The notes: a model not told the origin generated them from the letters alone. Positions 23,901 through 36,622 are shown, numbered from the stretch's first letter. The stretch is 64,000 nt of DNA from Paragordius varius (GCA_964247055.1 OZ176055.1:7936001-8000000); one strand, 5' to 3'. Program-made: numbers and translations.

Positions 23901-26900
23901 AACAAAAAAATCCTATTACCCGATTTTTATGATTTAAAGATAGATTTAGCGGTTTGAATAGAAAACAGTTGACAATAATGGTCAGCGGTACCGGTCTTTT
24001 AAAAAATCCCAGAATTCGGTTATTGTAATGGGGTTGTTTTTTTAAGGATATTTAATTTTTTAAATTGTACATTTCATTATTCCACCTATAGATACTTTTA
24101 CAGTCATGTCTATATAGAATTGTCAGACATTCGTATTTAAATGATTATAATTTTTTTTAATTTTTTGATGTTTGATATGTCAACTTTCAACATGCGCATT
24201 TTTAAGCCTTAAAATAATAATAGCCCATTTATTGTAAGAATTTTTAATTTATAATTAAAAGATGTTGCAAAATATTATTCTTGAACATTTTATTTACAAC
24301 ATGCGCATGTAATTTATGATAACCAAGTTTGATATTTGTTTTCATTTTCTAGGGGTTTTTAACATGCACTTAAAATATAAGCTAAACCCAAGCAGATGTC
24401 CATTTAATCTCTCTATATATATTAAGAAATAAATCATAAATCTAGAGTTATTTTAAAAAATTATGAATATCAACGATAACCCATTATTTCTTCTTTGCTC
24501 CGCAGCTAGTATACTTGAAGGTTTATATTAAAAAATAAAAATTCAGAACGAAATCCAATATTAAAGAAAAACATAGCTCCCTCAGTTTATACTTTTGAAT
24601 CAGATACAAGTGAAGAGTCTTCAAGTATTTGATAATAACAATTAGTAGTATCTGATTTGGATGTTCCACTGAATGAAAATGAATTATCTCGTGAAAAAAT
24701 AAAACATTAATATTTTTAAATTTTAGAACATAATTTTTGGAATAAGGAAAAAATAGATAGAGCTAAAAAATTATTTTTTGATCCCAAAAATTTGGAAAAA
24801 CCCTCAAATTAATTTTTGGATTATTTTGATATGTCCTTAACATCTATAAATATATATTAAGAAGAAAAATGATTCTTGGAAATTCTACTGATAGAAATAA
24901 ATCTGGTCGGCGTACCAAATTCAGAAATCCAGAAATAATAGATGCTGTCAAAACATTAATAAACAATGATTGTGAATTAACAATCGATGAATTAATGGAA
25001 CAAATACCAGACCATATTAAAGTATGCAGAACAACTATTTAAAATTCTCTCAGATTCAGAAATTACTCGAAAGAGGTGTATTTTACAACCTCGGGAACGA
25101 AACACCCCAGAGAATATAGAAAAGCGTTATAATTATGCCAGATTGGTGAAAGATATTCCACAAGAAAAAGTTTTTTTATTGATGAGTCAGGCTTCAGTTT
25201 GAAACTTACAAATATATGGGGTAGAGCTCCAAAGGGCAAATCTCCTATTGTAGAGGGATTTAACAAAGGTAAACTTTAAATTTATTTTAGGAAAAAATGT
25301 TTCATTGATATGTATGATTGGTTGTCAGGGAGTTATTAATTACAAAACAAAAGAAGGGGCCTTTAAAGGCGGTGATTTTCTAATTTTTTTGACGGAATGT
25401 TTAACAAGAATCCCTGAAAGTTCAATAATAGTTTGCGATAATGCACCTATTCACAAAGCCGCAGTGGTAGGTGAGCTAAGGAACAAAATTGTTTATTTAC
25501 CTCCTTATTCGCCACAACTGAATCCCATTGAATGTTTTTTTCATGAGATTAAACATCAATATGATAAAAAACCACGGTGTAGTACCACTCTAGAGCAGCA
25601 TAACAAAATTGCAAGACTTTGCGAAGAGAGAAGGGAAAAAAATCTAAAAAATTATTATAATTTTTCTTCACATATTTTGTTGGAATGTATACAAAGAAAA
25701 CCCCTAGAAAACGAAAACAATTATAAATTATTTAAATATTATAATTATCAATAAATATTTTTATCTTTTAAATTATATTTTGGTTATGTGTGTTTAAACT
25801 TTGAGTTAATAAAATTTCATAATTAATATTTTACAAAAGATAAAAATTACAATATGCGCATGTTGTGCATCAAGAATAATATTTTGCAATAACTTTTAAT
25901 TATAAATTAAAAATTCTTACAATAAATAGGCCATTATTATTTTAAGGCTTAAAAATGCAAATGTTGAAAGTTGACATATCAAACATCAAAACAATTAAAA
26001 AAAAATTATAATCATTTAAATACGAATTTCTAATTATATAGACATGACTGTATATACATACAAACTTTTATCTATTTTAATAAAGTTTACATAAAATCCT
26101 TTTTTTTGTACTAAGGTTAAAAAACGCGTAAAACTCCAAGGCTTCGAACTTCAAGATTATTACAGAAGACAAAAAAAGGTGTCAAATGCCCGCCTAAATA
26201 CAGAAAGTTTTGGGCGAAGCAGTACTTCAGACCATCTATTATCATTACAGAAAAAGGGGATGTCTAGCACCCTTCATGCCTCATGGCGAAAACATAAAAA
26301 ACGGTTAAATAGTTTGCTTACAAACAAAAATGCTAATAAATCAACACAAGATGATAAAAGCTTAACAACAACAGTCTCTAAAACTATTATATCATCTGAT
26401 GGAATTGGGTTTGTTTTTATTAATGAACGGCGTATATTTTGAGATATATTATGGCTGGTATGTTGGGATTTTTGTTTGCCATTTTTTAAAAACGATTTTC
26501 TGATGATTTGAATAAATCTTGTATTCTTGTTTATTCAAACAAATAAAAAACAATCCTGTTAGTTTAATTTTTAATATAGCTTACTAATATATTATTACTT
26601 TTTCTATTCATCTTATTACTTTTAAACTCTTTTTAATAGTTTGGACAAGCAGCATATATTAGAGGCATTTTGACTTTTTAAAAATGACTTCCTGTTGATT
26701 CTAACATTTTTTAACATGAAATATATCTTCAAACAAATTAAATTAACAAATTTCTTTTTAAGTTATATATAATCATTACCTAACTTTTTTTTGCAAAATT
26801 TTATATTGAAACAATTTTGTTGTAAATGTCTTTTTTTGGGGTAGTTTGGACAGGTAGCATATATTAGAGGCATTTTGACTTTTTAAAAATGACTTCCTCT

Positions 26901-29900
26901 TGATTCTAACATGAAATATTATGTATTTATATCTTCAAACAAATTAAATTAACAAATTTCTTTTTAAGTTATATAATATATTACATAACTTTTTTTTGCA
27001 AAATATTTCCCATTTTCTTTATAAACTATTTACTGTTAATGTCTTTTTTCATAGTTTGGACAAACATCAGCATGTTTCAGAATCCGTTTATGATTCTGAT
27101 TTTTCAAGTGGTGCTCACACTTGTTCATCCTCTGACAATGATAATGCGGCGAATGCAATGGATGAAGGTTCAAGTTCAAGCGATGAAACTGGAAAATCTA
27201 GCGTTTCTGATCACGAGGATGGAGGGAACACGCTTAATCGTTCTCTAAGGAAAAGTATTATGGACATTTAGGATTTTTTTCGAAAATTTTTTTAGAGTGC
27301 TCTAATTTTGGAATTGTTTAAACAGAGAAATTTTAATAAACGGCCCTTTAAGATAGTATGTGCGGCGCGTAAAAAAATTGAAAAATTTACCAAATAAAAT
27401 CAAAATCACCCCTGGTTTAAAGTCCTTTCAAATGAAAGTTGTAGTGTGTATTTTAGTTTATTATCTCTTTATATTGTGACTATAAGTAGTAACAACATCT
27501 TAAATCATAAAAAATAGATACTTTGCTTTGGAATAGTTAAATAAATGATTATAAATAAAATTTTTAAATTATTAATTAAAAAAGGGTAAAGAGTATTTTT
27601 AGGCTTTTCACCCGATATTTACGCGTAAAATAGCTAAAATTTGTTATTTTTAAAATAATTAGAGATATAATGGTAACTTATTTCATATTTTTATGTTTTT
27701 TTCTTTTGAATACTCTCTCTTTTTTAAAACATTGTATGATTTTTTTCCCAATTTACCAGAATCCTCATTCAAAACTGCAAGTGGTATAATGGCCAATGAT
27801 ACATTGTTTGAAAACGCACAATACCACAATCGAGTCTTAAGTTCTGTGAGTATTGGGCCAAATGAAACATTCTTATCAAATAATAAATCACTAGCTTTTA
27901 ATGATAATATGAATGTTGGAAACCAGCAATTTTTGGGTAACGCTGAGAATGGATCAACAACCGCCTACGATGTTTATATCAATAATGATGTATGCGGAAA
28001 CATTTTGATATTTTATTAAATTTAAGGTTTAAATATTTTACGAAATATTTTGTTTGTTTTGATTTATATTTCATCCTTACTTATATGATTTTATATCTTT
28101 GGTGTCAAATAATTGTGTGGATTTTGCAAAAAATCAGGAAAAAAAATTAGTTTATTATGGCTAAATCCAAGTATTCACCGTACCGTTTTATAACTTTATT
28201 TTAAAAAATAATCAATTTTGAATCCTTAAAATATAGATCTTTTTAGTATATTTGATTAAAGTAACGATATTTATTCGAAAGTTTTGGTATATGTTTAATA
28301 TGCCAAAGTTTTTCAAAATATTTTATAAAATTTTTTAATATTTATAGATTTACCTGAATGAACTTGATATCATTAATTACAAAAAGTATCGGAAACGTTT
28401 AATTTGTTTTGCCGGTTCAGAACAACAAGAAAAATCTCAAAAACTCAAATGGGATGATTATGGCGAATCTGTCGAGTAATATGCATAAATTTTTTTTTTA
28501 AATTTTTTGGGAAATACTTTTTTTATTATATTGAAAACAAAATTTTTATAATTTACTTATATGCAAAATGAACCCCAAATGTTTCGAATTCCGGTAAATG
28601 CTAGTAAATATAACATTTTTGATAATAAATTTGGTCCCTTATGTCATGAATAGTTAGGGTTTGGTCTGACTACCGTTTAAGAATGTATTTTTATAAATTT
28701 GTCCGCATGAAAACAGATGACAAGCTTTAAAACATATCATTATAAAAAATTGTAAAAGAATAATGGTATAAAACTTGAGTTTAATGTAAAAAAATTATCA
28801 AATATTGGTAATTGTTATTAAAATAACTATTACACCGATTCAAACGGTTAATTTTGTTTTATATATTACTTTTGAGCTAGAGTTACCGTAATAGTTTAAA
28901 ATTGTATAGAGAAAACATAAATATTAAAAGATTTAAAACTCTTAAACAACGATATATTTTACACTTAAATGTTATCTCTTGTTTTGGGTTCCCAAATAAT
29001 TCATAGAGATTTATTGATAACACACACACTCAATTGTGTATTTTACAATAGTAATCATACAGTTTTCATGGGCGTTTAAAATAAAATGGCTTTGCAGGCC
29101 GCATTGAAATATATATATAAATGGGCATTTATTTATAATTTATTAGATTTCAAACATAAAACTGCAAAATGAAAACGGAATGTAACATTTTTTTATGCTA
29201 TTTGCATAGAATTATTTAGATGAATAAAAAGAATTATTAATTTACTATTTTATGATCATGTTTTTTCAAATTATGGATTCAATAATGGTTGCGGTTCGCA
29301 TGTTGTCCACCCCTGGTTTAGTTTATATATAAAATATCAAGATTTACGAGAGTATGGTTGTATGTTTTACAAAAATTGTTGTTTAGTTTTTTACGTTTTA
29401 TGGTTATAATTTTAAAATTGTTCTATTTTTATTTATTATTAAATATATCATAAAGTGTGTTAATAACATCGCTATATCTTATTTTGCCACCCAAAACGAT
29501 ATAAGTAACAAAAAATAAGGTTTAAAAAAATTATAGTTGTTTTTATAAAAGGATATAATTTTACTATTTGTCTGTATAATTTTGATTTTTAGTCCAAATG
29601 AATTTAACTTTCAAGGCGTTCAACAAGAATTATCAGCCTTAGATATCGCTTTAAGGGGAAACCCTAATCCAAATACGACTCAGGCTTCTGATCAATCACT
29701 TAACTCCCCTACTTTTCCCACTGACCATATTTTAGGTTTTTTTGTAGTTTTTAATATTTTTCGTAGTTTTGCGTAAATTTTATTAAAAAGTTAATCGACT
29801 TTATCTACAGAAAAACTATAAATTAAGTTGATTTGACAAAAATTTAATGCTAGTCGCACCGATAAAAGTTTCTAAAAATTATAGAGGTAAAATATTGGAT

Positions 29901-32660
29901 ATTTTTAATTAAAAATATATATATTGTATTATTTAGGCGCTTCTGAAGTCCCAACTAAATGTATATCTACACCCCGAACATTAAGCATACGAGCTTCAAT
30001 AGTTTTCATAGATTTTGAGGGCAAATCCGATGGTGAAAGTTATAAAAAAATTATTGCTCAAATAAAACCCAAACAATTGGTAACAACATTTAGTTTTAAA
30101 TATATATATATATCTTTTATACCCTTTATATTTATATGGAAATTTTTGTTTTAAGGATATTTTATAAAGCCCTTTTAAGTTAATATAAGAATCATGTTTT
30201 AAAACATTTTTTTTGTTAGGTTTTAGTGCATGGCACAGAAAAGTGCACAAGCATGTTGGCCGATTATTTTAGATCACACCCAGCGCTTGGTAAATTATAA
30301 ATTTAATTCAATAATATTAATTGATTTTACAAAATAGGTTTCCCTCTCTTTTTCCTGTTAAAAAACAATTACAGATTTGATTATTTGCTTGAGAAATTTT
30401 GTTGATTATCCTTTGTAATACTTTGTAAAGTTTAAAAAAATGAGCCATAAAATAAAAGTGAGGGTTTGAATTTTTTATATTAAATACCTACAAAAGGATA
30501 TTAGAAATTTAACTATATTCTCAGAATAATTTTTCTTATAGCCTTCCTTTATCTTTAGAGTTAAAAACGCCCCTTTAATGTAAAGATTATAAAACAAACT
30601 AATCATATACACTGAATTTTTTAAAAAATAAAAAAGTGTTAAGTTTAAAAAGTTAATTGTACTTTTTTAATGTAGTTTTATATGATAAACTCAGACTTTA
30701 TTTATTATATTATTTTACGTCTTTATTTTGCGAACTATTTTATAACATATATTTTTTATTTAGTCTTGGAAAAATATTTTTTTTATTAAATATATTATGC
30801 TAGGTATCGCAGCAGATAAAATTTTCACTCCAAAGCTTGGGGAGGTGGTAAATGCTACTCTAGAGACTCGCATATTTAAGGTTTGGAAGAAAATAAATGT
30901 TTATCTCAAATTTAATTAAAATATAAAATTAAATTTTCCTTAAAAATATTTTTTTGCGTTTTACAATCAATTAAAAATTTGTGGTATTAATTCAAGATTA
31001 GATTGATTGGTATCAAACATATATTTACATAATTTATACCATTTCAAATCCCTTGAACAATTCAAAACTACCCTCGAACAACTCAAATTCACCCTAAAAT
31101 AAATTATGTATTTCTTAAGTTTAGAAATTACCTTTATTTTATAATTTTTTAAAATGTTAAATTATGTTTAAAATTAATATATTGCTGAAAAAATAATAAA
31201 TTATGCCATAAGGTATATTTCATATTAATGATGAGTTATATTATCCCGAAAACACATAATTTATTTTTAGGGTGAATTGGAATTGTTCGTGGGTGAATTT
31301 GAATTGTTAGAGGGTGAATTTGAATTGTAAATGGTATATCATGGGTATTTAGACAAAATATTAATAATATGGTTTCAAATATATAAATATTTTTCAGTTT
31401 TTTATGACTTATGATATGTGTAGTTATAAAAAAAACTTGCAATTTTTTTAACAATATAATGTGCTTACTCAGCGTGTAATTTTAATTTTTACCGTAATTT
31501 ATCCTCCCAGGTAAAAATAAAGGATGCCTTGGCTTCCCAATTACGATTTAGTAAATATCGAGGTATGGAACTTGCTGAATTAAACTCTTCTATTGTAACT
31601 TTCGATGCGGACCTAGAAAATGATGAACAGAAAAAGACATTACAGAGTAAAAACTTATTATATTTACTACATATCTTGGATGGCAAAAAAAATATTTTTA
31701 TGATTCTGTCCATATAATAATATACATTCCCAAAGTTTAATTTGGCTTTTTGGGTATAATGTAAACTATTTACCATTATTTTTCCGCTCTTTGTTCTTTT
31801 AACAAGTCTAGGCATGTCATTTTTGTCGACATATTTCATGGTTATTTTTAACTTTTTCAAACATTATATCCTTATTTTTAAGTGTTGCATAACTGTTATT
31901 AATTTAAGAAACTTAAAATTTACAGCGATTGTCAGAAATCAAATAATTTATTTTACAAAATATATATATTTATATTAGATGACAACATTGATGCCAATTA
32001 TGAAAATGAAGAGGTCTGTTTATCTCTAGATGTTGAATACTCATCTTCTTTACTAAACAATGTAGGTGATAATAAAAATTATTGTCAAAAAGCCGGAAAA
32101 TCCAACAATTATTTTGTGGGCGATTTGAAACTCACAGATTTCAAACAAATCCTGATTGCTAATGGGATTAACCAAGTCGAATTTTTGGGGCCTACACTTG
32201 TTTGTAATGAGCTCATAGCTATTCGTAAAGTATGTAACATTGCAAATCTTTATATTTATAGATCAAATATAAAAAATAGCGTTTTTTCGATGTTCAAAAA
32301 AATGGTTTTTAAAATATTTTCTTTTCCTTTTTTGACCCTCATTTTTATTATTTCTTATCGAAAGAATTTGTTTAAATGTTATATTTTTGCTTTCGACATT
32401 AACATTTAATGATTAAAATAACCATCAATAAGTTTTTTCTAAAAATTTGCTAACAAAAATTTGAACCATATTGCATAAAAATATATGGAACCAATACAAT
32501 CCTGAATTACAAAAATCTATAAAGGACAAATTTTTTTACATTTATTCCAAATTGATTTTTGTTTTAGAATGAACAAGGCAAAGTTAGTTTTGAAGGGCCA
32601 ATGTGTCGAGACTACTTTAAGATTCGTGATATCTTTTATCAACAATTTGCAATTTTATGA
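17953..32660 (+). CDS. CPSF2: cleavage and polyadenylation specificity factor subunit 2 (CPSF100)
   Basis: Non-catalytic metallo-beta-lactamase/beta-CASP partner of CPSF73 in mRNA 3'-end processing. Twenty exons: 17953-18101, 18125-18284, 18312-18417, 18930-19059, 19283-19338, 20199-20392, 21532-21682, 22029-22120, 23146-23319, 26116-26408, 27055-27254, 27760-27989, 28348-28475, 29593-29735, 29937-30079, 30220-30289, 30804-30880, 31511-31646, 31979-32229, 32568-32660. All joins keep phase; 991 residues against 782 in human. Family blocks include [69 protein letters not shown] and a C-terminal [16 protein letters not shown]. The active-site HxHxDH is replaced by [12 protein letters not shown], as expected for CPSF2. 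The extra length is a Ser/Asn-rich expansion encoded by exons 10-14. Introns 1 and 2 are 23 and 27 nt; later introns reach 2.8 kb because of transposon insertions. Exon 10 end is the least certain junction. Confidence 0.95.
19824..20105. mobile_element. MITE family II copy A
   Basis: Terminal and subterminal inverted repeats: ATACCA(C/T)TTACAGTTC and AATTCAAATTCACC-type blocks at left, mirrored as TTGAATTGTAAATGGTA at right. In CPSF2 intron 5. Confidence 0.75.
20941..21141. mobile_element. MITE family II copy B
   Basis: Starts CTACCATTCAGAGTTCAATT and ends GGGTGAATTTGAATTG then AAAATGGTAT. Shorter interior than other copies. In CPSF2 intron 6. Confidence 0.75.
22395..22633. mobile_element. 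hAT-type non-autonomous element
   Basis: Ends CAGGTGTGTCCAAC at left and TTGGAGACCCCTG at right, matching the CAGGGGTG-type termini of hAT elements. It shares the interior block GATTTCAAACATAA with 29060-29315 and, inverted, with 56299-56542. In CPSF2 intron 8. Confidence 0.75.
24101..26050 (+). mobile_element. Tc1/mariner-like DNA transposon
   Basis: 1,950-bp element in CPSF2 intron 9, flanked by TA (24099-24100 and 26051-26052). Both ends begin CAGTCATGTCTATATA and continue as inverted repeats of about 200 bp. Each inverted repeat carries a pair of ATGCGCAT-type sites about 100 bp apart (24192 and 24301; 25854 and a decayed one near 25955), suggesting IR/DR-type transposase binding. The transposase gene inside is broken. 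Confidence 0.9.
24869..25754 (+). pseudogene. broken DDE transposase of the mariner-like element
   Basis: Read from ATG at 24869 ([18 protein letters not shown]) with an in-frame stop near 25040 and at least one frameshift before 25305. The segment from 25305 to 25754 is open. Catalytic landmarks: IDESGF near 25178, VCDNAPIH near 25430 and [12 protein letters not shown] near 25500, the hallmark of IS630/Tc1/mariner transposases. By my count 30 residues lie between the second Asp and the Glu. Confidence 0.88.
26637..27060 (+). repeat. ~205-bp tandem triplication of the CPSF2 exon 11 splice acceptor region
   Basis: TAGTTTGGACA recurs at about 26637, 26849 and 27052. The first two are followed by AGCATATATTAGAGGCATTT and AAAAATGACTTCCT, with nearly identical flanks (AACAAATTAAATTAACAAAT). 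The third is the real acceptor of CPSF2 exon 11 (exon from 27055). The two upstream copies keep an AG followed by the exon's first bases but lose the coding frame. Confidence 0.8.
29060..29315. mobile_element. hAT-type non-autonomous element
   Basis: Left end CAGTTTTCATGGGCGT is diverged; right end TTGTCCACCCCTG is classical hAT. Interior shares GATTTCAAACATAAAACTGC with related copies. In CPSF2 intron 13. Confidence 0.7.
31036..31339. mobile_element. MITE family II copy C
   Basis: Left TATACCATTTCAAATCCC with CAACTCAAATTCACCC; right GGGTGAATTTGAATTG and TAAATGGTATAT. In CPSF2 intron 17. Confidence 0.8.
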
Positions 32661-33129
32661 GGCAACATTTTTTATTACTTTCTAATTTGTAAATTCTAAA
32701 TAAATAAATAAGTTTAAAATATATAATTTTTCGAATTTATTATTTCTCATAAATAAAATATGATGGATAATATAAAACATAAATATTATCATAATGTGTT
32801 CTTGGTTGAGACTAGCTATCGGAGAAAAAGGTTATTTATATAAATATATCGTGAAAACAGAAAAAAATGCATAATATATATAATGTGTAGTTTTCATTAA
32901 ACATTTTATCACAAATGAAGGTCTTGGTTGTTATCAATTGTTTAACAAATTGAGATTAAATTTAAACTTGAATAATTTTGACCATGATTAATTTAAAATA
33001 GATAATATATATAATATAACATTGCCATATAAATATTTGAAATGCACCATAAAAAATAAAATCTTTACCAGATAAAACATAATCACATATGCTTTGTGTG
33101 TTTAAAAATATGATGAATTTTCAAAATTT
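32661..33129. other. short intergenic gap between convergent CPSF2 and SDR genes
   Basis: AT-rich 3' flank of both genes. Would hold both poly(A) signals. Several AATAAA hexamers occur (for example near 32700 and 32750), but none can be singled out. Confidence 0.5.
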
Positions 33130-33470
33130 TATCAAAAAATTTAGATATATTACAAATGGTATTGATGCGTTTAAAACATTTTTGGCAGAAAAATATGCCC
33201 AATTTAAACCGTTTTGTTTTGAACAACAATATGTTATTTCCCACCATTGTATGATCAGACACTGGTAATTTTGTCAATACCATCATTAATAAAGTTTAAA
33301 TTTTCAGAATTTTATACTTTATGTGAATAAAACTTTTTTTGGCAGAAAAAGTGAGATTTTAAACCGTTTTATTTTTGACAACATTGTTGGGTTCCACCAT
33401 GTTTTTATGGTCAGACGACGACGTTGCAGTTAAATTTTCAATTCCAACTAAGTTTGAATTTTCAAAATCT
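33130..33470 (-). repeat. tandem duplication of the SDR gene's 3' coding end
   Basis: On the minus strand, the end of the SDR last exon and its 3' UTR (33300-33470) is repeated, diverged, at about 33130-33300. Matching blocks: GTCTGA(C/T)CATA, ATGGTGG, AACAATGTTGT/ACATATTGTTGT, AAAACGGTTTAAA and TTTTTCTGCCAAAAA. The downstream copy no longer reads in the parent frame. Confidence 0.75.
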
Positions 33471-36417
33471 TCAATACATTTCATGCTGAAGTCCCAGAGT
33501 TCTTGAGCAAGGTTAGGGTCTCGACTAGCTGGAGAACTTTTTTCCAAAGTACAATCCCCGTAATAATAACCGCCCATATCTTCAAGTTCAGGTGCAAGGG
33601 CACAATACAATATGGTTTGACAACCCTGTAATAATATAAGTTCAAATTTGTTTCCTTTATATATATATATATCATTTACAGTTCAAATTCACCCTTAAAC
33701 ATTCAAATTCACACCCTAAAATAAATTATGTGTTTTTTATATTATTTAAAAAATGAAATTACGTTTAAAATTATAATAATACTGAAAAAATAATAAACTA
33801 TGCCATAAAGATTTATTTTATATTAATGATGAGTTATATTAGCCCGAAAATGCATAATTTATTTTTAAAGTGAATTTGAATTGTTGGAGGGTGAATTTGA
33901 ATATTTTCAAGGGTTAATTTGATTTGTAAATGGTATATATATATATAATAAAATTATTATAGAGACAAAACATACAAAAATAAAAAGGCAAATAATTATT
34001 TAGAGACAAATATTTTTAAGTAAAACCTTTAATTTTTTCAATACATATTATATAAATACACCCAAACTCAAAATTACTTAAATAGTTTACGTGGGAAAAC
34101 TAAGGTTTGAAATAACCCAGAAATCGGTTTTAAAATTGGATATTTAGTCCCGAAACTATCTCTAAAAAACATAAAATTAACGCTTATAGTTAGTGGTTCA
34201 AAAATTAAGCACAAATTAGTTCTAATTTCGATAGTTACGATATATAATTTTCTAAAATTTGAAAAAAAAACAGATAAGGACGGTTTATCCATTTTCATTT
34301 TTACAAAAAGTTTTAACATCCACATACAAAGTCAATCCTTTTTTTAATGCCGATTTATGAGTTGACTCATTTTTTAACCTCTTTTAAAAAAATAATTTTA
34401 TAATCTTTTTATGCGCAACTGATTTCTTTTATTAAGTTTAATCAAACTGTTAAAAAGGTATTCTATAAATAAGGAAGTTAGTTCAAAACAAAATTGTGTT
34501 AAATTTTTAACGCCTAAAATATAATAAATTTAAAAAAATCCGCGTGTTTTACACATAAAAAGTTTTCTTTATAATTTTAGAAAAATATTCACCGACCTGA
34601 AAAGTGTTTTGAAACACCAAAGTACCAATTTTAACATAAAGTTCACGAAGTTTAGCCAATTTGACTTGAATGTTTTTGCTTAGGTTGGTAACCACGATCC
34701 CAGGATGCATTACAATCGAAGTTATATTATATGGGGGATGCTCTTGTATTGAATCAACATTTTCTTTAATTAAATCATCGTTAGCCCTTATGGATTGGGT
34801 AGTTTTTAGATACCTCTCTAAGCCTTTACCTGTCGACGCAAAAAAATATTTACAGTAAAAATTAATATTATACGAATAAAATGTTAAATATTTACAGATG
34901 CCATATATATATTGATCCTAATTAAACCTATATAGTGATTATACTATAAAAAATATATCAGTAAAGTATTTCGCCCAAAACAATAGGATATTATCTTGAA
35001 AACAATGTTTTTTCTAAAAAATAAGTCATTTACTTTTTATTATTTTTCTAAATAATTTTATTTTTCCTGTTTTTGTAAAACAGTTAATTATTAATATTTA
35101 ACACAAAAACTATTTCTCCGACAATTAAATGATAAACAAAACACATACAAAACATAATAAATATTTTTTAGCACCTAAAATCTCAATGAATGTAAAAGGT
35201 TTAAGAATAAAGCGAAGAGTACAAAGATAATTAATATGTTTAAAGAGGAATTTAAAATGTTTAATGGTAAATTTGAAATGGTCAAGGGTAAACCGATGCT
35301 TAAAGGTGAAAGTAAATATTTAAGAGTAAAACATAAATGTTAAGTAATGCATTTTAAAGTAAAAATAAACAATGTTGAAGGGTAAATTTGAAATGTTTAA
35401 AGGTTGATATATAAATGGAACAAAAAAGTAAAAATACCCGTTTTTAATCGTCTGGCTAATTCTTTGGTAAACAAAATGTTTGCAAGCTTACTGGTTGCAT
35501 AAGCTTTCATATATCGAAATTCACGACGTTCAAAATGTAAGTCGGAAAAATCAATTTCCCCGCCCTTGTGAACAAAAGAGGAAACCGTTACGATTCGCGG
35601 TTTTAAATTAGTTTCTTGAAAATTTGGTAGAGCATAAAAACGTGATTTTAATTTTTCTTCCGGTGACTCGGCAAACATTGGACAACGGCTTGGATTTTGA
35701 TTGGTGTCGTCATCATTTGATTCAGCTAAATCATTTGCTGACTTTTTATCGATTTTGCTTTTATTTTTTGTATAAGCAATCATATTCTTTTGAGCAGTTG
35801 CATTTAGGAGTGGAAGTAGCAATAGTGTCAGGTACATGTGACCCAAATGATTAATGCCAAAATGTTCTTCATGCCCTTGAGCCGTTTTTAGGCGACGTGT
35901 AGACATAACACCGCCATTATTGATAAGGATATCAAGGCGAGACTCAGTTTCCAGCATTTTTTGAGCGAAAGAACGGATACTCCTGAAATCAGAAAGATCA
36001 CATTTGTGTGCAATCAAACATGGGTATGTAAACTCATCGGAATATCGAGTTTTATCAGAAAACCATTCATCCATTATCTCATGAGTAATGGAGGTAGCTG
36101 CAGATAAACCTGTGCCCTCATCGCGACAAGCCATAATCACACGGGCACCACGTTTCGCTAAATCTAAACTGGTTGCACGACCTAAAAATTAGTAATTAAA
36201 AAATAATTGCTAACCAATTCCAACATTTGCACCAGTAATTATAACCGTTTTTCCTAAAAGTATCTTCCTTGCATCCGGGGCTGCGTCTAAAAATTTGGAA
36301 TATATATTTCTTCGCATTTTCCACTGTCTCCAAATTATAAAGGCAATCTAAATTATATTATAATTTAACTAAAATTATCCAAAAATATGCAATTAAATTT
36401 AAAATTTGAAATTCCAT
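33359..36417 (-). CDS. short-chain dehydrogenase, retinol dehydrogenase 11-14-like
   Basis: Membrane-anchored NADP-type SDR that in its family reduces or oxidises retinoids and related aldehydes. Five exons: 36370-36417, 36215-36347, 35438-36181, 34597-34829, 33359-33625; 474 residues, longer than human RDH12 (316). N-terminal signal anchor (MEFQILNLIAYFWIIL then IAFIIW) is split by a 22-nt intron. Cofactor motif TGANVGIG at about residues 54-61 is split by a 33-nt intron. Then MACR, an NNGG where most relatives have NNAG, VTVSS with the catalytic Ser, YATSK (about 288-292) and MHPGIVVTNL. The extra length is a charged insert between LLNATAQ and the catalytic Ser strand, plus an Asn/Ser-rich C-terminus. 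Convergent with CPSF2. Paralogue identity within RDH11-14 cannot be fixed by eye. Confidence 0.9.
33671..33938. mobile_element. MITE family II copy D
   Basis: Left ATCATTTACAGTTCAAATTC, right TTGATTTGTAAATGGTATAT. In the last intron of the SDR gene. Confidence 0.75.
35234..35408. repeat. degenerate ~21-bp repeat related to MITE II ends
   Basis: Several imperfect copies of GTTTAA(A/G)GGTAAATTTGAAAT in one orientation, resembling the subterminal block of MITE family II. In SDR intron 3, next to the exon 3 donor. Confidence 0.55.
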
Positions 36418-36622
36418 GCCGTTTTACAACCAAATGTGAGCAAATGTTTCTACACCATATGCTATTCACAGTGCTCCTACTGTGATGGGCCAAAAACATA
36501 TTATATTTTTTGATAATAATATATTTTATTTTTCACAGATAATTTTTTGAAAAAGCCTGATAAATTTTGGATATATGTAAGCTGATGTTAAATTACTATA
36601 AATGGCGAACTACCCATTATAT

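Noticed and set aside
31489-31860. 123-codon minus-strand ORF
   Set aside because: Antisense shadow of CPSF2 exon 18 and the following intron; the plus-strand exon is phase-supported and conserved.
33083-33286. 67-codon minus-strand ORF
   Set aside because: Lies in the decayed duplicate of the SDR 3' end; not an independent gene.
34074-34325. 83-codon minus-strand ORF inside the SDR gene
   Set aside because: Falls between two SDR exons that already join in phase with no gap in the family alignment.
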